Shown here: positions 1-5,431 of the stretch, in pieces
How the letters are laid out: each line of letters begins with the position of its first letter
Position numbering within the stretch: the first letter of the stretch is position 1
Origin: Rhizobiaceae bacterium
GTDB lineage: Bacteria > Pseudomonadota > Alphaproteobacteria > Rhizobiales > Rhizobiaceae
Assembly: GCA_014380965.1 (NCBI GenBank)
Contig: JACMIV010000263.1
Location: forward strand, 1-6,115
Reading direction: 5' to 3'
DNA length: 6,115 bases
The notes under the pieces: model-generated
What the model was told of the DNA's origin: nothing
What the model saw: the letters and a program-made list of their open reading frames with translations, nothing else
Database searches by the model: none
Made by a program: the position numbers and the translations under genes

Positions 1-520
1 CCTCGCGGCCGGCACTGCCGGTGCCTTCGCACAGGAGCCGGTCACCGTCGGCGGCGCCCCGATGTATGCCGACAAGACGATCGCCGAGAACGCCCCGAAC
101 GCATCGAACCTCACGACGCTCGTTGCTGCCGTGAAGGCCGCCGGCCTCGTCGAGACGCTCGGCACCGCCGGCCCGTTCACCGTGTTCGCACCGGACAACG
201 CCGCCTTCGAGAAGCTCCCGGCCGGCACCGTCGATACGCTGGTCAAGCCCGAGAGCAAGGAAATGCTCACCAAGATCCTGACCTATCATGTGGTCCCGGC
301 GGCAGCGACCTCGGAAGCCGCGATGCAGATGATCAAGGACGACGGCGGCAAGCACACCGTGAAGACCGTCGAGGGCGAGGAACTGACGCTCGCCATGGAC
401 GGCGACAAGCTGACCGTGACCGATGCCAACGGCGGCGTCGCGACCGTCACGCAGGCCGATGTCATGCAGTCGAACGGCGTCGTCCACGTCATCGACACCG
501 TCCTGATGCCGAAGTCCTGA
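1..520 (+). CDS. Secreted fasciclin (FAS1) domain protein, 5' end cut by window
   Basis: The reading frame is open from base 2 to the TGA at 518-520, giving 172 visible residues, and the start lies upstream of the window. An ATG exists at 62, but I do not accept it as the start: the 20 codons before it read as the end of a signal peptide (small and hydrophobic residues ending AGAFA, then QEPVTV), with likely cleavage after AFA. The mature part is one FAS1 domain. It shows the H1-type motif FTVFAPDNAAF, the central ILTYHVVPA and the closing H2-type motif NGVVHVIDTVLMP, and it ends directly after the domain. FAS1 proteins are known as extracytoplasmic adhesion or matrix-associated proteins; bacterial single-domain members are exported and mostly lack a defined role. 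The domain assignment is firm, but the ligand and purpose are unknown. It is probably transcribed separately from msrB, given the 193-bp gap and a hairpin after its stop. Confidence 0.93.
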   Translation, partial: LAAGTAGAFAQEPVTVGGAPMYADKTIAENAPNASNLTTLVAAVKAAGLVETLGTAGPFTVFAPDNAAFEKLPAGTVDTLVKPESKEMLTKILTYHVVPAAATSEAAMQMIKDDGGKHTVKTVEGEELTLAMDGDKLTVTDANGGVATVTQADVMQSNGVVHVIDTVLMPKS

Positions 521-528
521 TGATGCGG

Positions 529-561
529 ACCCTGCCGCGGCGCCAGCGCCTGCGGTAGGGT
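529..561 (+). terminator. Possible terminator hairpin after the fasciclin gene
   Basis: ACCCTGCCGC (529-538) can pair with GCGGTAGGGT (552-561) over ten base pairs, one of them a G-U wobble, nine bases after the fasciclin stop codon. No T-tract follows, so this may be a Rho-assisted or weak terminator or only a 3' stabilising stem. The rest of the 521-713 gap shows no gene or convincing promoter. Confidence 0.42.
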
Positions 562-703
562 CTCGTGCAACGAGGGGCGCCTGCCGTGATCGCGACGCGA
601 GAGAGTGGAAGGTGCCCCTCGTCTACCGTGTTCGTCCCTACAACTTCGACATGGCTGTAACGCATCGACCCGTTCCACCGTCTGACCCCGAACACGCTTC
701 CTT

Positions 704-709
704 GGAGGA
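704..709 (+). promoter_or_regulatory. Ribosome binding site deciding the msrB start
   Basis: GGAGGA lies four bases before the ATG at 714. It supports that start over the upstream in-frame GTG at 612, which has no comparable site and would add 34 residues ahead of the twin-arginine signal. Confidence 0.7.
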
Positions 710-713
710 TGAC

Positions 714-1214
714 ATGCAGCGTCGACAGTTTCTTCTGACGGGTGCCGTCATGGCGGGCAGTGCCATCGCGGTTGCCATGTCCTTTGGCCGGAAGGCGGAA
801 AGCGCGGAAGGTCGTTTCAAGGTGGCGATGACGGACGAGGAATGGCGCGCCAAGCTGACGCCCGACCAGTTTGCGGTCCTGCGCCAGGAAGGCACAGAGC
901 GGCCTTTCTCCAGCCAGTTGAACGACAACAAGAAGCCCGGCCTCTACGCCTGCGCCGGCTGCGACACGCCGACCTATACCTCCGAGACCAAGTTCGATTC
1001 CGGCACGGGATGGCCGAGCTTTTGGGCAGCGATGGAAGGCGCGGTCGGCACGTCCACCGACTACAAGCTGATCTATCCCCGCACCGAGGTCCATTGTGCG
1101 ACTTGCGGCGGTCATCTCGGCCACATCTTCGACGACGGCCCGGCCCCGACGGGCAAGCGCCATTGCCTCAACGGCGTCGCGTTGAACTTCAGGGACGCGC
1201 CGAAGGCGAGCTGA
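714..1214 (+). CDS. msrB: Peptide-methionine (R)-S-oxide reductase MsrB with Tat signal
   Basis: This 166-residue MsrB reduces the R epimer of methionine sulfoxide in proteins. I chose the ATG at 714 because GGAGGA (704-709) sits four bases upstream and because the protein then begins MQRRQFLLTG, a twin-arginine motif followed by a hydrophobic stretch (about residues 6-24). Longer in-frame starts such as the GTG at 612 would bury this signal. The enzyme is therefore probably exported folded to the periplasm by the Tat system. The catalytic domain spans about residues 38-162. It has zinc-binding pairs C80/C83 and C128/C131, the GTGWPSF motif at 97-103, HLGHIFDDG around 134-142, and the catalytic Cys151 in RHCLNGVALNF. 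The position before GWPSF, often the resolving Cys, is Thr98, so recycling may use another thiol or an outside reductant. No msrA lies next to it. Two hairpins follow the gene. Family and catalytic residues are clear; export is inferred from the N-terminus. Confidence 0.95.
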   Translation: MQRRQFLLTGAVMAGSAIAVAMSFGRKAESAEGRFKVAMTDEEWRAKLTPDQFAVLRQEGTERPFSSQLNDNKKPGLYACAGCDTPTYTSETKFDSGTGWPSFWAAMEGAVGTSTDYKLIYPRTEVHCATCGGHLGHIFDDGPAPTGKRHCLNGVALNFRDAPKAS

Positions 1215-1231
1215 CCCCTGCGGACGCCATG

Positions 1232-1273
1232 GATGAGGGTCGTTCCAATGGGTCCTTCCCTCATCAATTGTTT
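1232..1273 (+). terminator. First hairpin after msrB
   Basis: GATGAGGG (1232-1239) and CCCTCATC (1258-1265) are perfect inverted repeats of eight bases with an 18-base loop, 17 bases after the msrB stop. AATTGTTT follows, a modest T-rich tail. It may act as an intrinsic terminator alone or together with the second hairpin at 1279-1313. Confidence 0.5.
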
Positions 1274-1278
1274 ACCGG

Positions 1279-1313
1279 ACGGGCGGAACATCATCGTGTG
1301 GGCCGCCCGTTTT
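1279..1313 (+). terminator. Rho-independent terminator between msrB and hsp20
   Basis: ACGGGCGG (1279-1286) pairs perfectly with CCGCCCGT (1303-1310) around a 16-base loop, and the stem runs straight into TTTT at 1310-1313. A GC-rich stem ending in a T-tract is the classic intrinsic terminator layout, so msrB transcription probably ends here and hsp20 starts from its own promoter. An outer repeat pair, 1273-1280 with 1317-1324, overlaps the base of the stem. Confidence 0.65.
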
Positions 1314-1341
1314 CGCGTCCGGTACGGGTGAGCATGAAACA

Positions 1342-1369
1342 TTGAACTTCGCATGGGTCGGCGCCATAT
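1342..1369 (+). promoter_or_regulatory. Candidate heat-shock (RpoH-type) promoter for hsp20
   Basis: TTGAA at 1342-1346 and CCATAT at 1364-1369 resemble the -35 (CTTGAA) and -10 (CCCATnT-like) elements recognised by sigma-32 factors, with plausible spacing. The site lies after the terminator and upstream of the Hsp20 gene, where such a promoter is expected. The -35 lacks the leading C and the match is partial. Transcription from here would start around the AGGAGG at 1372-1377, so that motif would not serve as a normal ribosome binding site. Confidence 0.33.
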
Positions 1370-1441
1370 GCAGGAGGCAAGAAAGGAAGACGCCGCTTCA
1401 TGGGTCTTCCAAAAAGTCGCTTGGAACAAGGACTTGGCCTC

Positions 1442-1879
1442 ATGAGCCGGATGACACCGTTTTCCAGCCCGCTGCTTCTCGGCTTCGACAGCGTGGAAAA
1501 GACGCTGGAGCGGATCGGCAAGGGAGGCGAGGGTTATCCTCCCTACAACATCGAACGCATCCGCGACGACGCGCCGGGCGGGGAGGCAGGCTCCTACTTC
1601 CTTCGCATTACGCTCGCCGTCGCCGGTTTTCGGCCAGAGGAGCTTGAGGTGACGACGGAGGAGAACCAGTTGACCGTCCGCGGCCGTCAGACCGAGGATA
1701 GAGACAGGGAATATCTCCACCGCGGCATCGCCGCGCGCCAGTTCCAGAAATGCTTCCTCTTTGCCGACGGGATGAAGATCCTTGGTGCGCAGTTGAAGAC
1801 CGGCCTGCTTCTCATCGATCTTGCCAAGCCTGAGCCCGAGCGGGTGGTTAAACGGATCGAGATCGCCGTGGTGGATTGA
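1442..1879 (+). CDS. Hsp20 family small heat-shock protein (IbpA-like)
   Basis: This ATP-independent cytoplasmic chaperone binds unfolding proteins and holds them for refolding by other chaperones. The protein is 145 residues from the ATG at 1442, which has AAGGA nine bases upstream. An in-frame ATG at 1400, preceded by GGAAG, would add 14 residues. I prefer 1442 because rhizobial homologues, as I recall them, begin near MSRMTPFSSPLLLGFD, but 1400 remains possible. The N-terminal arm is about residues 1-35 and the alpha-crystallin domain about 36-135. It contains the hallmark A-x4-G-x-L motif (A116, G121, L123), and the C-terminal tail carries an I-x-I/V type motif (IEIAV, 139-143) used for oligomer assembly. 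Length and domain order are normal for class A rhizobial sHSPs. A DUF1150 gene follows 58 bases later on the same strand, so the two are probably co-transcribed. Heat control is likely from the family and a candidate promoter at 1342-1369. I saw no clear ROSE thermometer. Confidence 0.93.
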   Translation: MSRMTPFSSPLLLGFDSVEKTLERIGKGGEGYPPYNIERIRDDAPGGEAGSYFLRITLAVAGFRPEELEVTTEENQLTVRGRQTEDRDREYLHRGIAARQFQKCFLFADGMKILGAQLKTGLLLIDLAKPEPERVVKRIEIAVVD

Positions 1880-1937
1880 GGCGCTTTGCCTCCCGACCCA
1901 CACCAGACACGCGTTTGCCTATCAAGGAGACGACCTC

Positions 1938-2192
1938 ATGAACCCTGCCACACCCGATCGGATCACCGAGATCGACCTCGCCGCCATCGGAGAGGGCCAC
2001 GTTGCCTATCTCCGCCGCATGTCCTCCGACGATATTCGGGCCAAGTTCCCCTCTGCGCAGTCGATTCGCCCCGGGCTTAACCTCTGGGCGCTGTTTGCTG
2101 CCGACGGCACGCCGCTCGCCGTTTCCGACGACCGCGGCAGCATTCTCGCCAGCGCCACCGAAAACTCGCTGACGACGGTTAGCACTCACTAA
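1938..2192 (+). CDS. DUF1150 family protein, function unknown
   Basis: This small protein of 84 residues has a well-placed AAGGAG (1924-1929) before its ATG. The reading frame is open further upstream, to 1821, but that extension overlaps hsp20 and has no supporting start. The sequence matches my memory of the DUF1150 family of Alphaproteobacteria: an N-terminal helix-like part with GHVAYLRRM (residues 20-28), a middle PGLNLWALFAADGTPLAVSD (about 45-64), and a final segment ending in TVSTH. It has no signal peptide, membrane segment, cysteine pair or known catalytic motif, so it is probably cytoplasmic. The central part could form a small beta hairpin. Its place directly after hsp20 fits the usual neighbourhood of the family and suggests a role tied to stress or to the chaperone, but that is inference only. 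A perfect eight-pair hairpin covers its stop codon. Confidence 0.86.
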   Translation: MNPATPDRITEIDLAAIGEGHVAYLRRMSSDDIRAKFPSAQSIRPGLNLWALFAADGTPLAVSDDRGSILASATENSLTTVSTH

Positions 2193-2196
2193 CCGT
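2175..2196 (+). terminator. Hairpin over the DUF1150 stop codon
   Basis: ACGGTTAG (2175-2182) and CTAACCGT (2189-2196) form a perfect eight-pair stem with a six-base loop, and the TAA stop lies in the right arm. No T-tract follows. It may mark the 3' end of the hsp20-DUF1150 transcript or protect it from exonucleases; termination itself is uncertain. Confidence 0.4.
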
Positions 2197-2210
2197 GGAA
2201 CGCCGGGGCA

Positions 2211-2227
2211 ACTGAATTTGATTCAGT
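2211..2227. repeat. 17-bp palindrome in the convergent gap
   Basis: ACTGAAT and ATTCAGT form a perfect inverted repeat around the three bases TTG. It lies between the DUF1150 stop and the ptsN stop, two genes that converge. It could be a weak two-way hairpin or a protein-binding site. It is unusually AT-rich compared with its surroundings, and no T-tract is seen on either strand. Confidence 0.4.
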
Positions 2228-2248
2228 GAGATCAAGCCGACCTCGGCA

Positions 2249-2713
2249 TCAAGCCGCGAAAGGCGGCGTTGTGTCCGTCATCAGCGCGTAGAGCGTTTCG
2301 ACGTCATGCGAAGCGCGCAGTCGGCCGACCGTCTCGGGGTTGCGCAGGAGTCGGGCGATTTTCGAGAGCGCCTTCAGATGTTCGGCGCCTGCGCCCTCGG
2401 GGGCAAGCAGCAGGAAGACGAGATCGACCGGCTGATCGTCGAGGGCGTCGAACTCGACCGGCCGATGCAACCGACCGAAGACCCCGACCAAACGACCGAG
2501 GCGCTCCAGTTTCCCATGCGGGATAGCGATGCCATTGCCGACGCCGGTAGAGCCGAGTCTCTCACGCTGGACGATCGTCTCGAAGATGTCTCTCTCGGCA
2601 AGGCCGGTTCGCTCTGCCGCCTTTTCCGCAAGCTCCTGCAGAACCTGCTTCTTCGACGTCGCCTTGAGGACGGGCAGAATCGCGTCCGGCTCGATCAGAT
2701 CGCCGAGATCCAT
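2249..2713 (-). CDS. ptsN: PTS-Ntr EIIA component PtsN (EIIA-Ntr)
   Basis: This is the terminal phosphoacceptor of the nitrogen phosphotransferase system (EI-Ntr, NPr, EIIA-Ntr), a cytoplasmic regulator rather than a sugar transporter. The ATG at 2713 gives 154 residues, the usual size, starting MDLGDLIEPDAILPVLKA; AAAGGTG lies six bases upstream. The frame stays open to an ATG at 2809, but that stretch runs through a strong intergenic hairpin and does not look like family sequence. The PTS EIIA type-2 fold covers about residues 5-147. The phosphorylated histidine is His66 in GNGIAIPHGKL, preceded by the conserved RERLGSTGVG, and the LVFLLLAPEGAGAEHLKAL stretch (98-116) is typical. In this order of bacteria the protein is linked to potassium, carbon and nitrogen control. 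It is the last gene of the lptB-rpoN-hpf-ptsN series, 114 bases after hpf, and probably depends on read-through or on a promoter in that gap. Confidence 0.96.
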   Translation of the reverse strand: MDLGDLIEPDAILPVLKATSKKQVLQELAEKAAERTGLAERDIFETIVQRERLGSTGVGNGIAIPHGKLERLGRLVGVFGRLHRPVEFDALDDQPVDLVFLLLAPEGAGAEHLKALSKIARLLRNPETVGRLRASHDVETLYALMTDTTPPFAA

Positions 2714-2779
2714 CGAGGCACCTTTGGGATTGGGATTGGGTGTCATGAGGACCGAAGATCCATATCCGTGAGAGCAGTG

Positions 2780-2815
2780 TTCCGGACGCAGAGGCTGAGT
2801 CCTCGGCATCCGGAA
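2780..2815 (-). other. Long imperfect hairpin between hpf and ptsN
   Basis: Read on the plus strand, bases 2780-2789 pair with 2806-2815 over ten base pairs, one of them a wobble in one strand. After a single mismatch (2790/2805), GAGG (2791-2794) pairs with CCTC (2801-2804) around a six-base loop. No T-run follows on the minus strand. It sits in the leader of ptsN and just after the hpf stop, so it could stabilise the hpf message, set a processing site or attenuate ptsN. Confidence 0.5.
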
Positions 2816-2833
2816 GAAAGCCTGATGTCAGGC
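2814..2833 (-). terminator. Small terminator-like stem at the hpf stop
   Basis: On the minus strand GCCTG-ACAT-CAGGC (2833-2820) is followed at once by TTTCTT (2819-2814), and the hpf TGA stop lies within it. Five base pairs is short, so it would at best be a partial terminator, allowing some read-through to ptsN. Confidence 0.38.
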
Positions 2834-3415
2834 GTCCGTCTTGTAGGTCGACGGATCGACCCAGCCGAAATTGCCGTCGGTGCGGCGGTAGACGATGTTG
2901 ACCTCGCCGCTGCCGGCATTGCGGAACACGACCAGCGGGCTGTCGCGGCGGTCGAGCTCCATCACCGCATGAGCGACGCTCATGGTCCCGACCGTAAGCG
3001 AGGTTTCCGCGACGATGGCCGGAGCGTAGTCTTCGGCAAGCTCCTCCATTTCGTCTTCGTCCGGACTTGGCGCGGCCATGACGGTGTAGGCGACGTCGCG
3101 CTGCGAACCGTTCGACCCTGCGTGATGGTCCTTCAGGCGACGCTTGTAGCGGCGCAGGCGCTTTTCGATGCGCTCTGCAGCTTCCGCGAACGATGTTTCC
3201 GGCTCGTGGGCGCTGCCGGCCGCCTGAAAGACGACGCCGGTGTCGAGGTGAAGCATGCAATCGGTGGAGAACCGCGCGCCGTCCTTCGACACGACGACCG
3301 TGCCGCTGAAGTTGCCGTCGTAATATTTGCCGACCGACTGGTCGAGACGCTGCGTGATTTTCGTGCGGAACGCCTCGCCGACGTCCATATGCTTGCCGGA
3401 AACCCGAACACTCAT
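2828..3415 (-). CDS. hpf: Ribosome hibernation promoting factor, long form
   Basis: The product is a 195-residue long-form HPF (also called RaiA or YfiA-like). It sits in the decoding centre of idle 70S ribosomes and pairs them into inactive 100S dimers during slow growth. The ATG at 3415 is chosen because GAGGGAG lies about nine bases upstream and MSVRVSGKHMDVGEAFR is the normal family start. The frame is open to 3598, but that part is the untranslated leader. The N-terminal S30AE ribosome-binding domain is about residues 2-105 and includes the basic helix ERIEKRLRRYKRRLKDHH (81-98). An acidic linker around 117-130 (SPDEDEMEELAEDY) leads to the C-terminal dimerisation domain of about 140-190, with SPLVVFRNAGSGEVNIVYRR and DGNFGWVDP. 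The presence of both domains rules out the short HPF or YfiA types. It lies 318 bases after rpoN, has its own candidate promoter, and is followed by ptsN. Confidence 0.95.
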   Translation of the reverse strand: MSVRVSGKHMDVGEAFRTKITQRLDQSVGKYYDGNFSGTVVVSKDGARFSTDCMLHLDTGVVFQAAGSAHEPETSFAEAAERIEKRLRRYKRRLKDHHAGSNGSQRDVAYTVMAAPSPDEDEMEELAEDYAPAIVAETSLTVGTMSVAHAVMELDRRDSPLVVFRNAGSGEVNIVYRRTDGNFGWVDPSTYKTDA

Positions 3416-3585
3416 GCGATGAAGCTCCCTCGGACAATGCGCCCACCGAAAATCGGTCCGCGCGTCCTCTGCTTGATACACCCGCCGGACAAATCCGGCC
3501 GGTCTTTTCGCGGAGCCCCGCGATTTTCGGGCCCACCGCAGCCGCGTGCGTCTCGCTGGCCGTGCCGGTCTTCGCCGGGTGGGGC
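3416..3585 (-). other. Structured hpf leader with three small hairpins
   Basis: The leader between the candidate promoter and the hpf start holds three perfect short stems: CGCGG/CCGCG (3509-3522, loop of four), GCCGGA/TCCGGC (3484-3499, loop of four) and ACCGA/TCGGT (3445-3457, loop of three). None matches a riboswitch class I know. Together they suggest a folded 5' untranslated region of about 165 bases, though high GC content makes chance stems common. With the rpoN 3' hairpins and the promoter, this accounts for most of the 318-bp rpoN-hpf gap (3416-3733), in which I see no further gene. Confidence 0.4.
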
Positions 3586-3614
3586 CTTCTAAAAACATGC
3601 GACCGCAGTGTCAA
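3586..3614 (-). promoter_or_regulatory. Sigma-70-like promoter for hpf
   Basis: On the minus strand TTGACA (3614-3609), a perfect -35 element, is followed after 17 bases by TAGAAG (3591-3586), a four-of-six -10 element. Spacing is ideal. Transcription would start near 3579 and give a leader of about 165 bases. It would let hpf and ptsN be expressed apart from rpoN. Confidence 0.5.
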
Positions 3615-3685
3615 CGCGAAGGGCTGTCTTCCGTATCCGTCGAAACAAAGCGTGACCGCCGTTTTTTCTTCAGTCGAGAGTGTAG

Positions 3686-3718
3686 CTGACCGCGTCAGGC
3701 CACCGCAAACGCAGGTGG
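3686..3718 (-). terminator. Two adjacent hairpins after rpoN
   Basis: Directly after the rpoN stop, bases 3700-3718 fold as CCACC/GGTGG plus an inner GC/GC pair with one bulged base. One base further on, CTGAC (3686-3690) pairs with GTCAG (3694-3698). No T-tract follows on the minus strand, so this is a possible Rho-type end or 3' stabilising element rather than a clear intrinsic terminator. Confidence 0.38.
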
Positions 3719-3733
3719 TTTTCGACCGTCGGC

Positions 3734-5362
3734 TCAGCAGGCGATGCGGCGGGCGTTCATCTCGCGCCGCCGCTGGATGGAAGAGGGAATGCCGAGCGCT
3801 TCTCGATATTTCGCAACGGTCCGGCGCGCGAGATCGACGCCTTCGCCCGAGAGCGTCTCGGCGATGTCGTCGTCGGAAAGGACCGCGCCGACGCTTTCAG
3901 CGTCGATCATCGCCTTGATGCGGTGCTTCACGCTCTCGGCGGAATGAGCATCTCCGCCCATCGAGGAAGCGATGGCGACGGTGAAGAAGAACTTCAGCTC
4001 GAACGTGCCGCGAGGCGTCGCCATGTACTTGTTGGCCGTGACGCGGCTGATCGTGGATTCGTGCATCCCGACGGCCTCCGCGACCGACATCAGCGTCATC
4101 GGCCTCAGGCCGGAAATTCCCTGCGCGAGGAAGGCGTCCTGGCGGCGGACGATCTCGGCCGCGACCTTGAGGATGGTGCGCGCCCGCTGGTCGAGCGAGC
4201 GCACCAGCCAGTTCGCCGAGGCGTGGCAGTCCGAGATGAAGGCTTGTTCCTCGCGGTCGAGGCGGCCCGTCGCGATGCGTTTGACGTAGTCGGTGTGTAT
4301 GAGCACCCGCGGCAGGGCGGCAGGGTTCAGCTCGATGCGCCATCCGCCGTCTGAGGCCTTCTCGACGACGACGTCCGGTACGACGACGTCGGCGGGAGAG
4401 CATTCGAAGCCGTGGCCGGGTTTCGGGTCGAGCCGGCGGATTTCGGAGAGGATGTCCATGAGGCCGTTCTCGTCTTCGCCGGTCAGCCGGCGGAGCGCCG
4501 CGAAATCCCGGCGGGCGAGAAGGTCGAGATGGCGAAGCACCGTTTCCATCACGGGATCGAGCCGGCCCTGACGGCGAAGCTGGAGGCCAAGGCAATCGGC
4601 AAGGTCCGACGCGAAGAGCCCCGCGGGCTCGACGGCATTCTTCAGGCGGTCGAGAATGGCGGCGACGTGGTCTGCGTCCAGCCCGAGAAGCGCTGCGATA
4701 TCGGCGGGCGCCGCCCTCAGATATCCGGCCTCGTCGAGATGCTCGACGAGTATGTCGCCGACCTTGCGCTCCAGCGGGTCGTTCAGCGCTTCGCGCACCT
4801 CGGCACCCGCGTGGGCGGAGAGGGACGGCCGGGTTTCGGCGAGCTGCTCGATGAAGGATTCGCCACTCTGCCCGTCCTGCTGCCCGGATCCGCCGCTGCC
4901 GCTTAATGCAGAGAGGCTGGAGCGCTCGTCGGATCGGTCGGCGGAGGCGCCTTGAGCGGTCTCGAAACCGTCGGCGAAGGCCGCCTCGTCGCTGCGAAGG
5001 CCGGATAGCGGAAGTTCGATCGCCTCCGCGAACCCGGATAGGGCATCATGAGCGCCGACGCCTGCCTCGCCCTGCGCGACGAGGTCGAAGTCGGTTTGGA
5101 GAACGTCTCCTTCTGTCTCCTTGCTGCCCGTCTCGCCCCGGTCGTCGTCGCGGCCGTGTCCTGCCTCTCCCCCAATAGCGGTCTCGCCCGGCCGCTCGTA
5201 GGGCGTCTCGGTCGGCTCGAGCAGCGGGTTCTTCTCCATTTCCGCATCGATGAAGGATTGCAGTTCGAGATGCGAGAACTGGAGGAGCCGGATCGATTGA
5301 AGAAGCTGCGGCGTCATGACCAGCGACTGGCTCTGACGCATCTGGAGCTTGGCCGAGAGCAT
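3734..5362 (-). CDS. rpoN: RNA polymerase sigma-54 factor RpoN
   Basis: Sigma-54 directs RNA polymerase to -24/-12 promoters and needs an AAA+ activator such as NtrC, NifA or DctD to open them. The protein has 542 residues and starts at the ATG at 5362, where the conserved Gln- and Leu-rich activator-interacting region I begins (MLSAKLQMRQSQSLVMTPQL, residues 1-20, continuing to about 50). Region II (about 51-168) is acidic, low in complexity and rich in Gly, Ser, Asp and Glu; it is long compared with the shorter E. coli protein. The core-binding domain follows at about 170-350. The helix-turn-helix lies around 424-447 (MSVAEAVGMHESTISRVTANK), then FELKFFF, and the RpoN box ARRTVAKYRE is at 512-521. 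All key parts are present, so it should be active. It lies 151 bases after lptB, with a candidate promoter in the gap, and ahead of hpf and ptsN, the usual neighbours of rpoN in Proteobacteria. Confidence 0.97.
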   Translation of the reverse strand: MLSAKLQMRQSQSLVMTPQLLQSIRLLQFSHLELQSFIDAEMEKNPLLEPTETPYERPGETAIGGEAGHGRDDDRGETGSKETEGDVLQTDFDLVAQGEAGVGAHDALSGFAEAIELPLSGLRSDEAAFADGFETAQGASADRSDERSSLSALSGSGGSGQQDGQSGESFIEQLAETRPSLSAHAGAEVREALNDPLERKVGDILVEHLDEAGYLRAAPADIAALLGLDADHVAAILDRLKNAVEPAGLFASDLADCLGLQLRRQGRLDPVMETVLRHLDLLARRDFAALRRLTGEDENGLMDILSEIRRLDPKPGHGFECSPADVVVPDVVVEKASDGGWRIELNPAALPRVLIHTDYVKRIATGRLDREEQAFISDCHASANWLVRSLDQRARTILKVAAEIVRRQDAFLAQGISGLRPMTLMSVAEAVGMHESTISRVTANKYMATPRGTFELKFFFTVAIASSMGGDAHSAESVKHRIKAMIDAESVGAVLSDDDIAETLSGEGVDLARRTVAKYREALGIPSSIQRRREMNARRIAC

Positions 5363-5399
5363 CGATTTTTACGCCTTGCGAACAGATCCCGGAAAGGAC

Positions 5400-5425
5400 G
5401 CCCTGCCAAAACCCACCGGCAGGAC
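5400..5425 (-). other. Hairpin in the rpoN leader
   Basis: As minus-strand RNA, GUCCUGCC (5425-5418) pairs with GGCAGGGC (5407-5400) over eight pairs, one a G-U wobble, around a ten-base loop containing UUUU. It begins about where the candidate promoter would start transcription, so the rpoN message would carry a 5' stem. It could equally be part of the end of the lptB transcript. Confidence 0.4.
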
Positions 5426-5431
5426 CGCCCT

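Noticed and set aside
612..713. Upstream GTG start extending MsrB by 34 residues
   Set aside because: It would place the twin-arginine signal inside the protein, and the ATG at 714 has a far better ribosome binding site.
1285..1311. GGAAC-N18-CGTT, resembling the general stress (EcfG) promoter of Alphaproteobacteria
   Set aside because: The spacer is one or two bases too long for the usual 16-17, and both elements fall inside the arms of the terminator stem, which explains them better.
1215..1441. ROSE-type RNA thermometer before hsp20
   Set aside because: I could not find the U-U/C-G-C-U box pairing with the Shine-Dalgarno that defines these elements, and the leader from the candidate promoter is short.
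2218..2235. FNR/FixK-like box TTGAT...ATCAA
   Set aside because: The half-sites are separated by eight bases instead of four, and the location between convergent gene ends is not a promoter.
2306..3592. Plus-strand open frame of 428 codons opposite ptsN and hpf
   Set aside because: It is antisense to two well-recognised genes and has no recognisable domain; long antisense frames are common in GC-rich genomes.
2562..3614. Long minus-strand open frame of 350 codons across hpf and ptsN
   Set aside because: It is out of frame with both recognised genes, rich in Arg, Gly and Ser as expected for a shadow frame in GC-rich DNA, and has no family features.
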